This document shows, piece after piece, positions 44,501-53,400 of a DNA stretch of 64,000 nucleotides. Source of the stretch: Aplidium turbinatum. Its lineage: Eukaryota; Chordata; Ascidiacea; Aplousobranchia; Polyclinidae. Position 1 is the first letter of the stretch, and the number at the start of each line of letters is the position of its first letter. The translations under genes were made by a program, and so were the position numbers. The stretch lies in the NCBI GenBank assembly GCA_918807975.1, contig OU964928.1, forward strand, positions 2,542,001 to 2,606,000, read 5' to 3'. Below the pieces are notes generated by a model that saw nothing but the letters and a program-made list of their open reading frames with translations, searched no databases and was not told where the DNA came from.

Positions 44501-46588
44501 ACGAAAAACAACGTTCGACATGTGTTGACGATGACGGCAAGGTAATAAAATAAGTATTTCAATGATGTAAAGGATATTACTGAAAGAAACATGATTTTTG
44601 CAAAATATGATCAAAAAATGTTTTCCTCTCGGATGTCAACTAACCTAGTTCCCCGTTTTGACAACGATTCAATGTCCGACAACATCGAATCGACATAAAA
44701 ACGACAATATTGCCAGCCGATGTAAATTAGCACTTTGGATTAAGACTTAAAATAAACGTTAAAATAAATGTCGGGAATTACAAACAAGACTTACAGCGAT
44801 GGTGATCGCACATGGATATATTCCATCAATAACAAACATTCCCGCACAATGCCACAGTGGCGATTATGACGCGCTGACCTAATTTTGCGTCACTCTTTGA
44901 TACTACATATTTTCGACAGTTAATCCACGATCATTCTATTGCGAAATTAAATAATTGGCTAGAAGAGACCGGCGGCCAAACTTGGCCGATTGAGGAGGTA
45001 GCATCGGCGGTCATTCAAGCACTACTTAGCGGCCATGGCCGCAGGCTGCTTTAAGGCTTGACAGTAGGTTACATCATTAACATAGCATGATGCCCTTCTT
45101 TGTATACTGAACACTTGTAGGCTATCATTACTCAATAGGCTACATAGTGAGCTGATAGATTAGCATTATCGCTATATCTTATCTTGAAACTTGAAAAAAA
45201 ATTGGCCTTTTAGTAAACAAAAGTGCTCTTTTTTCGTAATCTTGCCCCCCCAGTCAAAAATCGTTCCGGCGTCCCTGACGATATTGTGTGGTGTTAACCT
45301 AACTTGGTTTATATGCTTGTGGTAGGCTACAAAAAAAATCTACTTTCAACCAAAACTTTTATCAAAAACCTTTATCATGAGTGTACGAAAGTGTGTATGA
45401 TTTGCTGTAAACCACAGTGGTTTATGTTTTACAGGTACTACAGCGCCAACAGTGTTTGCATTCCTAAATTATTTGTAACACTAGATGTCGACGCTTGGTC
45501 ATTCTCATTTGCCTTGATCGTTTTCAACTTCGCAGCTTTCTTGTTTGTTTCTTCGGCTTATATCTTAATTTATATCAAGTCAAGGCAAGCTGCCGCTGTG
45601 CAAAAGCCAAGAAACTTAAGAAGTATGAAACTATCACAAGGTGAGTAACAAATGGTCAAAAGTGTTCTAATCACAAACTAGCCTACTTATCACTGGGCTA
45701 GCTTCTGTGAAGCAAGTCGATGCGCGTTGTTTTGTATAAAACTTTTTACAACACCAACACCATCAGCACATCTATTAGGTGTCATAAATGTTGAGAATCG
45801 TTTAGCTATTGCTGTTAGTTCACAGCTCAACATACTTTTTACATTTAATCTTTGCATTATATTTACTCAGCACTCTGTTTTCAGTGCCCACTGGGAAGTA
45901 TTGTGAGAGGATTAAATTGCTACTCTGATCTTTTAACAGAGATTATTAATTTAAATAATAAAACGATAAAACAAGACGAGTTGATGCTTAACTACCTTCT
46001 AGGTAACGTTAAAGAAACACAGACTGGCTGCTCTAGTAACCTTCTAGCTTACTCTGAAAAAAAAAAAAAGGAACCAGAGGGGCGTAATCACGAAGAGGGG
46101 AGAGCTTAGGAGAACGGTCTCCCGACCAAAATTTTATTACTCATTATGAATAACATTTGCTCCCTCAACAATTGAATTTGCCCCCCCCCAAACATTTTCT
46201 TTCTATCTACGTCACTGTTCACAACCTGAAATTGCTTTGCTTTTCCATTGGCTGTCGATAGGTTCAATTTTTACAAAATTATGTTTCTACAGCTTTGCAG
46301 AGGAAAATCTTTCGGTTGATCGCATCAGATTTTTGTTGCTGGGTTCCCATTTCTGTGATGGCATTCATTAACATTGCTGGGGTCAAAGTGCCGGACATCG
46401 TCTACGTCATATCCGCTGTCGTGTTACTTCCGGTCAACAGCGCCCTAAATCCACTTTTATATTCCGGTTTCATGGACAAGTATGCCGAGAAAGCTTGGAG
46501 GCGGACTTCAGAATTTGGTTCCACGTTACGACTCAGCACTGCCACAACAATATCAACTAGAAGCCATGTGTCCACAACCAGGGTTTGA
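23541..46588 (+). CDS. LDLa-repeat GPCR with relaxin-receptor/GRL101-like 7TM domain, 14 exons, 951 aa
   Basis: Exons: 23541-23601, 28852-28981, 32820-33161, 33709-33891, 34225-34335, 36214-36282, 37403-37631, 37929-38201, 38998-39129, 41066-41230, 41893-42198, 42761-43113, 45435-45640, 46293-46588. All junctions are GT-AG and every phase matches; 2856 nt including TGA. Expected to be a plasma-membrane receptor. Residues 1-20 are a signal peptide (MKEILFGICVLGSVTFVL). Residues about 21-540 carry some ten LDLa-like modules with the Ca-binding pattern CDGxxDCxxxSDE (for example CDGVPDCDDVSDE and CDFNINCDDGSDE). One (MFDGRGDCLDWSDEC, residue 511 on) lacks its usual first Cys. The 7TM domain follows: TM2 NLALADLLMGVYLVMLG, TM3 ending SFRVYAVFNPF, a long loop 2 with SANSVCIPKLF, TM6 DFCCWVPI and TM7 NSALNPLLY. 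These are LGR type C traits. No leucine-rich repeats are seen, unlike RXFP1/2 and GRL101. The ATG context accaccatga is strong; a five-codon upstream ORF at 23530 ends over the start. AATAAA lies at 46929-46934. Confidence 0.9.
23638..25006 (+). mobile_element. Kolobok-type DNA transposon, copy A (TTAA sites, THAP remnant)
   Basis: Element body 23642-25002, with TTAA at 23638-23641 and 25003-25006. The ends agtgcctctgacaggt and acctgtcaggggcact are inverted repeats. From ATG 24173 a THAP zinc-finger can be read: MPTNCCLCGIVSDKD, SFPTFPQNKLLRRK, then, past a TGA that replaces a Trp codon, SSVRKWDGPYKTSRICSLH, with the Cys-Cys/Cys-His ligands. A one-base loss follows the CSLH motif. TTAA duplication with a THAP domain is the combination known from Kolobok elements. 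The 1.36-kb length and damaged frame mean it is non-autonomous. It sits in intron 1 of the LDLa receptor. Confidence 0.85.
25185..25312 (+). mobile_element. SINE2, 3' part
   Basis: Covers aaacttcactcagtcaatct, cggtaaccgtcc, aaaagcctctacaagtatgc and the caaggctttgtcagtctaag tail; the tRNA head is missing. Confidence 0.75.
25722..25975 (+). mobile_element. SINE1 (tRNA-derived), copy 4
   Basis: Head ggtgggatggcgcagcggat, aaggcgctcgctttcc, and a B box shortened to ctggttcccgg. The body and the ggattcaagtatgggac tail are as in the copy at 17458. The open frames crossing it are not genes. Confidence 0.85.
26380..26730 (-). mobile_element. SINE1, copy 5, interrupted by a SINE4
   Basis: Minus-strand SINE1 body on both sides of 26451-26671: tttctctgccacctttccta and aatttattacac at the left, cattacactctgtgcaaagg at the right. 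The duplicated attacac marks the SINE4 insertion site. Confidence 0.65.
26451..26671 (+). mobile_element. SINE4 (tRNA-derived), copy with head, nested in SINE1
   Basis: The head ggctacatagccgagtggta and agttcgacacgccagttcga form A- and B-box-like regions similar to tRNA-Leu or tRNA-Ser. The body has tgaaggtggacacgaagatt and ggcttccttgccttcccgtc, ending in a caataaaaacg tail. Flanked by attacac. Confidence 0.75.
26748..26855 (-). mobile_element. SINE1, 5' part, copy 6
   Basis: Minus strand reads ggataaggcgctagctttcc, atcatgcgatcttggttcga, cacccggcttaagcttattg and aaagcactgctcacttttac; the 3' body is missing. Confidence 0.7.
27151..28518 (-). mobile_element. Kolobok-type DNA transposon, copy B
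   Basis: Body 27155-28514, with TTAA at 27151-27154 and 28515-28518. It has the same structure as copy A in the opposite orientation, with the same THAP remnant on the minus strand. Intron 1 of the LDLa receptor therefore contains an inverted pair (A and B) 2.1 kb apart. Copies B and C differ at very few positions by eye, so they are recent relatives. Small open frames (27624-27839 and 27089-27325) are internal to it. Confidence 0.88.
29484..31072 (-). mobile_element. hAT transposon (ZMYM1-like transposase remnant), nested
   Basis: TIRs cagtggcgcgggaacta and tacttcccgcgcccttg. A perfect 8-bp duplication attagcac lies at 29476-29483 and 31073-31080. Long G runs (tagggggggct) repeat just inside both ends. 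The minus strand holds transposase pieces (30666-29872). At 1.6 kb it is an internally shortened copy. Confidence 0.92.
29872..30666 (-). pseudogene. hAT transposase remnant, two open blocks
   Basis: The upstream block (30666-30310) reads ANIFGLVKQARTTRLYFAIT, then LYFAITCSGEVFQPAEAVARQ and ends in a Lys/Arg-rich stretch. The downstream block (30282-29872) ends with SVASSQRSFSALRRLKTWLR, the hAT C-terminal dimerisation motif of the type found in ZMYM1-like and P52rIPK-like transposases. The catalytic core upstream is missing and the blocks are in different frames. Not a host gene. Confidence 0.75.
31202..32569 (-). mobile_element. Kolobok-type DNA transposon, copy C, nested in the outer hAT
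   Basis: Body 31206-32565, with TTAA at 31202-31205 and 32566-32569. It has the same orientation and near-identical sequence to copy B. With B it forms a direct repeat pair that flanks exon 2 of the LDLa receptor. Confidence 0.9.
34400..35460 (-). mobile_element. LINE (non-LTR retrotransposon) 3' fragment, copy 1
   Basis: On the minus strand, reading from 35438, the RT domain shows IRRGVRQGCVLSPDFFNVYS, then the catalytic YADDTVLIAE (YADD codons at 35175-35164). Further on comes the C-terminal block HGDLEKIAPLSMIQEKRSRD and QRLTYLNSLNQWVT (34791-34558), then DREVWKTMIANICIRSGT-like sense and a CAT-repeat tail near 34400. Only the 3' kilobase is present (5' truncated). It lies in intron 5 of the LDLa receptor in antisense. 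The clade was not assigned. Confidence 0.8.
36668..36760. mobile_element. Truncated hAT MITE end
   Basis: tagtggttctcaaccttttg looks like the left terminus of a common hAT MITE type. No matching right terminus or duplication was found. It lies in intron 6 of the LDLa receptor. Confidence 0.35.
37100..37163. repeat. Short tandem repeat, about 20-bp unit
   Basis: Imperfect copies of attgcacatgcacattgc follow each other three times. It lies in intron 6 of the LDLa receptor, upstream of exon 7. Confidence 0.6.
39372..40804 (-). mobile_element. hAT transposon with short (5-bp) target duplication
   Basis: TIRs caggcccgcaaccag and ctggttgcgggcttg match at 14 of 15. The intact SINE2 copies show that only tgtag (39367-39371 and 40805-40809) is duplicated, five bases rather than eight. 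G8 tracts (ttcggggggggca) occur inside both ends. The minus-strand frame 40142-39876 encodes a hAT C-terminus (ILATLPITIASAERTFSCLR, then RLKSYLRSTMGQDRLSGLAL), similar to ZMYM1-type transposases. A foldback array lies inside at 40446-40670. Confidence 0.85.
40446..40670. repeat. Inverted array of about 15-bp units
   Basis: The left side repeats ttttgccgaaagaca three to four times; the right side carries inverse units such as tcggcaaaatgtctt and tcggcgaaatgtcct. The centre is an aattctataattt stretch. The halves can form a long imperfect hairpin. It lies inside the hAT at 39372-40804 and is probably a separate insertion. Confidence 0.75.
41258..41445 (+). mobile_element. SINE2 copy in intron 10
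   Basis: Starts at ggtgtgtgcttgaacaatgt and runs through ccattcagcggcactcaatg, caaggcttcactctgtcaag and gaggataaaatttcc. The head is missing. It begins less than 30 nt after the exon 10 donor. Confidence 0.7.
41556..41790 (+). mobile_element. SINE2-related copy in intron 10
   Basis: The tRNA-like head gaccgttcgggtagctcact and ggctggttcagttcttgggg is followed by ccattcagcggcacctaata. The body is diverged. It lies about 100 bp before exon 11. Confidence 0.6.
43424..43723 (-). other. Unassigned open frame in intron 12
   Basis: A minus-strand frame of about 99 codons containing SHDGCLLQIITSQPP and VVGRLNLFRDGEFHSG. It resembles coding sequence in composition, but I recognise no family and see no clear splice partners. 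It may be a fragment of an unidentified mobile element. Confidence 0.2.
43738..43865 (+). repeat. Dispersed repeat R2, copy 1
   Basis: cagtttatttattttttata, gcaaataaaaaatatataca and caagaatggcagcgaaagac recur in the same order at 50848-50975. Class unknown. Confidence 0.6.
43940..45277 (-). mobile_element. hAT transposon in intron 12
   Basis: TIRs caggggcgccggaa and ttccggcgtccctg match at 13 of 14. A perfect 8-bp duplication acgatatt lies at 43932-43939 and 45278-45285. G7 tracts (agcgggggggcagggggggc) lie just inside the left end. The minus-strand frame 44540-44316 holds a transposase C-terminus, SSSTHVERCFSLLKRILGEW followed by LKSATLETLVRVSLDGP. The rest of the 1.34 kb is degenerate or non-coding. 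Confidence 0.92.
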
Positions 46589-46928
46589 TGATCATATAAT
46601 AATCATGCAGTGATTATGTGAAGATCATACAATGATCATATTAACCTATTCCCTAGCATTATATTTGTCAAAAAGAAAATATGTCATTCCGCAATGGTGC
46701 ACGGTTGAGTGAAAAGCGAAAAGTTTTTACGAAAACAATTAACCTATGTCGGATCTACGCCTGTCTCATAACGGCCAGACCGATAGGACGGGCGTCGGAG
46801 ATGAAAGAAAGGGGCCTGGTGGTATATGATTTCTACTCAGACTGCTAACCAACTTTTTCGTGTCTTGGTGGGTACTGAGTAGGCCTACGTATTAACCGAG
46901 AAGCTACAGAAAATTTTAGGTTTAGCGC

Positions 46929-46934
46929 AATAAA
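46929..46934 (+). terminator. Candidate polyadenylation signal of the LDLa receptor
   Basis: An AATAAA hexamer about 340 nt after the receptor stop codon. Plausible by position only. Confidence 0.4.
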
Positions 46935-46989
46935 TGTTCTTTTTTGGTTATTTACGACCATAAATATATTTGGCAAGGGTAAAAGAAAT

Positions 46990-47165
46990 ATAGTTTCGGG
47001 AGAGAGTTTGCTTTTTTATACCAAAGGCAGGCAAGACACAACAATAACACAGGGTTGAGCATTACAACAGTATATTACATATTTACAATAGTTCAACATT
47101 CAAACGTTTTCGACTTAACTTAAGTCCTCATCAGGAATCTGTAAATATTTATAAACTACAATAAA
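46990..47165 (-). repeat. F3-related repeat with hammerhead-like core
   Basis: The plus strand opens with tttcgggagagagtttgc, as in the other F3 copies. On the minus strand at 47134-47104 it reads ctgatgag, a gactt...aagtc stem, then cgaaaacg, enclosed by an atttaca/tgtaaat outer stem (47150-47085). That order is the one of hammerhead ribozymes, but the stem III bases do not fit the consensus. Confidence 0.45.
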
Positions 47166-48149
47166 TTTCACTTCTTGACAGTGACTACCGTAACTAACTA
47201 ACTAAACAACTAACTAAAAGCATCGAGAAACACGCAACGATTAAAAGCAATAGAGTGGAAAACATACAGACAGACGAAAAAATTACATTAAGAAAAGGCA
47301 ACTGCATGACTAAGTTACAAAGGAATTTCCCTGGCATAACGCATTGCTACAGACTCACTTTACAGACCTATGTATGGCCTGAATGTATAGAAACTCAGTT
47401 GGTGTTTATTAGTGTGTAATATTTTTACTCGTCTCGATTTTTAAATTTTGTACGACAATCGCTTCTATTTATAAAGTGTAAGCAAGTGACAACCTATAAT
47501 GTGAAATTAAACCGTTTTCCCTACGTGAACAGTTTTTATCACTTCCTGTGCAATATGTAGCCTACACAATACACTTGAGGTGAATGATGATGGCCCAATG
47601 CGTACAATCGTGCACTGTTTTATAGTGTGTGGTTTCAGGTGAGCATAAAAGTTATGTTCCAGTCAGGAATGTTTGTAAATATTCCCCCGGAAAATGCTCC
47701 TCCCGGAAAAATATCCCCTTGGAAAATATCCTCCAGATAAAAGGTCGGTCAACTTTCGGTCATTATATACTGGTGACGTAACATTATAAACGTGCGTGAA
47801 AACTGTCGTTTAATAAAATGCATTTATTTGTTACTTGCAAATTTCAGACATCTGCGTAAACCGGTTTGCTAGCTTCTTGTTTACATTACTTGTCTTTTGA
47901 TAGCTTCACTCTGACGCGCACATAGGCCTACTCTTGAGTAGGCTATGCGCGTCACGCATTCGCTATTTTCGATCAAACTTACGAAAACGCATATTCTGTC
48001 CTCTGTGTTTGAATGCTCAACTCAAAGGAAAAATGCAAGGGAATGAGTGGAGACACAACATGTACCATTGTATTAGTTTTCAAAATGGAGGTTGCTATGA
48101 AGTCGATAGGAAGGTTTCTTGTTTAGTTTCAGTGTAAAATAATACAATT
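47166..48149. other. Intergenic spacer
   Basis: I see no gene or named repeat. The short frame at 47934-48137 has no recognisable motif. Confidence 0.5.
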
Positions 48150-48345
48150 TTGGTAAAGAGGTCACTTTCTTCAACCACAGACATATACAACCAAGCAACC
48201 ACACGGCATTTAACATAATTCATTAAAATTGACCCGAAAACGAATGGCCGAAAACGTTTGTAGCTTATAGTTTATGTTCAATTTTAATGAATTATGTTAA
48301 ATGCCGTGTGGTTGCTTGGTTGTATATGTCTGTGTAAAATTTTAC
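48150..48345. repeat. Long foldback element FB, copy 3
   Basis: The outer arms (about 48178-48233 and 48278-48335) are almost perfect inverses of about 56 bases, including caaccaagcaaccacacggc and gccgtgtggttgcttggttg. The inner arm is largely deleted, leaving aatggccgaaaacgtttgta. This complements the copies at 8361 and 12386 that keep the inner arms. Confidence 0.88.
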
Positions 48346-48421
48346 TTTGTTCAATTTGAGTTTGTTGCATATTCAGCTTGTTTACGTTTCTGGTTATCTC
48401 AGGAAAGCAATTGCATGCATG

Positions 48422-48692
48422 CAGGCCCCGTTAGTTCAATAGTTAAGCGCCTGGCTGGTTCAGCTCTCGAGGTATACACTTGAGAAACGCACTTCAGGAA
48501 TGCTCGCCATTCAGCGGCACTTAGTGGATGGAATAATTCCCCGGTAAAAATATTTCAACAATCAGAAACTTCGCTCTGTCAATCTCGGTAACCGGTCCTG
48601 CGTCAAAAGTTTTTACAAGTATGCGAAATTACCAGGAATAACCTATCAAGGGCTTTGACAATCCAAGAATAAAGATTTAAAAACCAACCAAT
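48422..48692 (+). mobile_element. SINE2 (tRNA-derived), copy with head
   Basis: Head ggccccgttagttcaatagt with ctggttcagctctcgagg, body ccattcagcggcacttagtg, gtcaatctcggtaaccggtc and tatgcgaaattaccagg, ending in an A-rich tail. Confidence 0.85.
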
Positions 48693-50419
48693 GGCATAAA
48701 GTAGGCTACTATAGAAATGGTAAAAACGACAGTTTTGTGTCTACTAGCAACAGCCTATTAGCCTGCAGATTGCAGTATTTGTTTCAGATCGAGCAGACTG
48801 TTTTTGATCCTCTGTCACTTTGGTGTGTACACAACTAGCACAAGGACTGATTTGTTAGCTAAGTATACTGTACAGCTGGGCAATGCATGTTGCAGTAGAA
48901 AGCATACAGTAGAAAGCTAGCAGCGTCAGCATACAGAACAAAATGTATGATAACCGAAACGATGCAGCTTTGCACCAAACTTGCAAAAGCTACTAGATCA
49001 GTTGCAGAGAGTTCAGTGCCTTCAGTTCAGATCTACAGCATTTGTAGGACTGAGTTCCATTTCAAGTCGGTCGTCGGACCACTCGGCATGCGAAAACTCG
49101 GCAAGTGCATTTCAGCTACTGCCAAGTCAGCACATGAGATTTACGTGTTCACGTCGGACTTGCTTGGTCATCGCTTGTCAAACTTATTTTGCTGACTTGT
49201 GTCTTTCCAAGTTTTGGCTTGCTCAGTTTTATCATTTACCAACTTTAGACACTTGCTGAAATGTTGCTAGCTCAGTTATCACTTGCTCAGTTGTCGCTTG
49301 CTCAGTTCACAACTGCTGACTTGTAGAAGACTCTTTCAAGTTGGGTCATATCTGACTTTAAAAATAGAGTTATCTGATGATGACTGACAGCCAATAGGGA
49401 TATTTGTTCTAAAACAACAAAACGTTTTTGATTTAAAGAAAACTTCACTGCAAATCAGCAGCACAGTCGGAGATTTAAGTTGTGATTTCCACCGCAAAGA
49501 GTTGATAGATGGTACAAATTTCAAACGTTCTGCGAGTAGAAGGTTGCACACATCGCTCCAAGCTGCGGCTTCGAACCATTTGCAATCTTCTGCTCGCAAT
49601 TTCCACTTCCCCTCTTGAGACTTGTGTGATAGTTGATCAAATAATTTCGTTTCTAGCAGTAATTGCAACGTTCAGATTAGGGACAGTGGAATACAGGGAC
49701 GACTCCCTTTACTGATTTTTCTTGCGAAATGGACAGCTGGAGGGTTACTAAGAAGTTCAAAAAATAGACGAACTGCACAACGTTTTCTTTGCTTTTAGGT
49801 AAATTCATTCTCATCAAATGAATTGCTATATTTGGTTAAATTTTGGGTTCTGGAAAATCTGCAAAACCTTACTGCAGCAGTGTGAGGCTACCTACCGTTA
49901 CCAGTGTTGTGTGAAATCTACCTCTGCATTATTATGTCTTGAATACTATTAAATAAACATGATATCACATATTTCCTACATTTATTTTGGCAATACACAC
50001 TTTGTACTCATGTGGTCAGGTCATATAAACTGCACCTGAGTATGCGACATATGGCAGTAGACCTCAAGCTGTACTTGCATCAAATTTTGTCATAACATTA
50101 TGACCCTCCAGTTGTCCACCTTACTTTTAAGTGAGCAATCCCCTACTTCTACCGTCCCTAGTTCAGATGAACATGTTAGAAAGGATACTTCAAGATGAAG
50201 ACCTAAACTTTTCAGTATTCAATAATAATACCGCTCATTATTATAATTGATTCAATCATCATGATGTCACATACGTCTCAAGGATTGAGATGATATTACA
50301 CAACTTCCTTTTAAATATGCTAATGCTGCAAATAACTCTTGTTACTAATATTTTCTTATTGCGTTGCACTAATATGCTGTACAGCAAAAAGTATCGTGAC
50401 TGTGCTTTAGTCTGCAAAC
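48693..50419. other. 5' flank of the first hydroxylase gene
   Basis: About 1.7 kb without a supported gene. It includes a run of ttgctcagtt-like phrases at 49205-49325. A minus-strand frame (49668-49336, with GKWKLRAEDCKWFEAAAW) looks protein-like but matches nothing I know. Confidence 0.45.
49205..49325. repeat. Imperfect cttgctcagtt repeats
   Basis: The phrase cttgctcagtt and variants (ttgctagctcagtt, cttgctgaaat, aactgctgacttg) occur five or six times in 120 bp. A low-complexity local expansion. Confidence 0.55.
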
Positions 50420-53400
50420 ATGGAATATTTGAACGCAATTCATAATTATTTTGAAGATACCTGGGATACAGTTTTTGAAAAGTTTGGCCGTAATGAAAAG
50501 CTTATGTTCGTAGCAGGTAATTATTAATAGAACTGCATGCAATATTGGCATTTAGTTTTAGAAAGTCCACACCAGCCAGTGCTTCCAAGTATCCTAGTTT
50601 CACTTTATGTTTGATCTGTTTTCTACCGACATATAAATGAGGCAATAACTTTTTAGCCAGCAGTAGTTTCAATACTTTTTAGCCAACATCTGGGATCCAC
50701 AGACTCTCACAAGAGTTCTTGAAAAAATCTCGAGGAATCTGTACTGTAAGTGCATTTGGTAAAGGCATAAGAACTAAATCTCGATCATTTTGAACTCACC
50801 TGATTTTCTTCACTAACCGCTACTCCATAAATGTTTATGTTCACTTTAGTTTATTTATTTTTCTGCTGGCGAATGAACAAACATATACACAACAAATTAA
50901 TCAAAAATAATTCGCTCAGTAAGAATGACAGCGGGCAGCGAAAGACCAAAAGACCACCACAGCCAGCTGTAAGTCAGTCAAGTATGGTCCACACTATTGA
51001 TTTAATGTTCCCGAAATGGTTTATGACTATGAAAAGGCTGAGAAGCTCTCGCACATGAGAAAACGATGACTCTAGCACCCTTCTTCTGAATTGGTTAAGA
51101 CAGTTTACTGTAGTTCCCTTTATCTGTCGTTAATATCCTGCTACTGCGGTACATGCTGTTTCAATGTTGATTTGTGGTATGCATATAACTGTGTTGCGAT
51201 GTACAGTATTTGACATTTCTTATCACTCCGGTTGAAAAACTTTTAGGGTCACCACTTTGATCGAACGTTTAGTTTGCTGTGATTTCCGGTTCGATACCCA
51301 CAGAAGGCACGTAGCTTTCTTAGCAAGGCATTAATTTAATGTGCTGCTGAGACTGAGAGATTTGCTACATCTCTTTATCTTTCGAGCCTTCGCTATCAGG
51401 CATTGAGGATTGGAAACGAATGTAGAGAGAAAAGCTTCGTTACGTTAGAGTAATGTTAAAAAAAAGCGATTTTCTAACAAATTGTCTCCTAAAACATCTA
51501 CATTTATTTAGGTACATCAATGGTGCTGTTCTTTTCCTTTTGTGGAATCAACCTAATGTTCACATCACTTGATGTTTTCGGAACCCCAAGATTTTTGCGG
51601 AAATACAAAGTTCAGAAAGATAAAAATATTCCAGTGAGTACGAAAAACACTTGAAGATTTGTGACGTTCAAACGTAAATGACAATTGTGTTATACTGTCC
51701 CTTCGTGTGTGTCCTATCAGGATACCTTGCTTTCGCATGCAAACAGCTGCTACATTCTCTCAAGGCTATAGCACTACATTGTTTGTTTGACAGGAATAAC
51801 TTTTAACTAAATACCATCTGCCGGATTCTCAACTTGAATCATTCATCGACCAAGCTTCCGCCACTGTAAAAGCGGCTTCACAGTATCTTATTCAAATAAA
51901 AGTATCACTGAACTTGGCTGATCTTATTTACTAGCTGAATTATTTACTGTGCCGTACTTGATATGTTCATTGTTCAATCAAACGGTTCCATTTTAGTTGA
52001 TGGATTTTTATGTAACTTATTGTTCGTCGTTCAAGAGGCCAAACAGAAGTAGAAAGACATTAGCTTGTACGGCATTACTATTCTTTGTAAACAATCATTT
52101 TTGTGAGAAACTAAACGTCAAACCTGATCATTTCAATAGGAACTTCTTCAGTCGTTGGCGCAACCCAATAGAACGATATGTAAAATATTTCTTGTGAGAG
52201 GACTTAGAGCTTAAGTGGTGGAACAATATTCTACTTTGAAAAACATTGAAATTTGTTTTCTACATTCTAAAAGACCCAAGATTTGTTTAAGACACATTCA
52301 TGCTCTTATTTATGGTATCAGGTAGACCCAACGAGGTACTTGAACTGCGTCAAAGTATCTCTTAGCAACGAGCTGTTGACGTGTGGTTTGATATTTCTAC
52401 TATATCCTGTCATGCGCAGTACCGGGATGTCTTGCCAGAATCCTCTACCGAGTATCTGGAAAGTTCCGTTTCAATTTTTTGCAAATCTTGTCTGTGCAGA
52501 AGTCGTATTTTATTATTCTCACAGGTGAGAGGGCTTGGATACTTTTTTGCAACTATCATGTATTAGCTTGACCGTTTGTTGTAACCAATTTGCTTAGGCA
52601 TGATGACTTCTTTTCTTTTTCGTTATTCTTTTTAAGAATCTCCCCCTTAAGCTCATTTAAACTGCCAGCGCATAAATAAAGTTATGTTTTATTCCGGTAC
52701 TGATACTTTGTGATGTATTGAACAATGATTGGTTATAATTTCCATTGCCAATAATTTAATTCAAGGGGATATCACAACATTCGTTTTGGTGAGTACATGT
52801 CACGCCCCGGTCAATCAAAAGAATACACGCTTGAATATGAGGCATACCAAACGTCGTTTGAATCACACATCAACAGTTTCATACTTTATTTTTCCGATCA
52901 GCAAAACGAAAAATATTTATTGCCATAGCAACGCAGGGTTGACAAAGGTAGAAGCGACAATACGTAAACGTTTAAGCGTGCTCGCAACCGAATTGATTTA
53001 ATTAATTTAACATAATAGATATGACACGCTCAATACTTTGTTTGAATATAGTTATTTAAAATATCATGACTCTTCTTCATCAGAAAGGGGCAGCAGACTG
53101 CAACCTTGTGCTATTGCATTCAAAAAGTTAAATGGTGAAAGCAATTTTGTGGCAACAATAAATTGACGTTAGTGATAATCTTTATAATGCCTTTACTATT
53201 TTTTATGGCAGGTTGTTTCACTCCTCGTATCTATACAAGCACATTCATAAGAAGCACCATGAATGGATTGCTCCAATCAGCATAGCAGCATCTTATGCAC
53301 ATCCATTGGAGCACATTGTAAGTATCTCAACAACATGTCATCATTTTTTGGAGAAATAAAAACACTGAAAAAGTTTAACTTTTTAAAAATGTTATTTCTT

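Noticed and set aside
49336-49668. Minus-strand exon upstream of the hydroxylase gene
   Set aside because: The translation looks protein-like, but I find no flanking splice sites, no ATG-led start and no family match.
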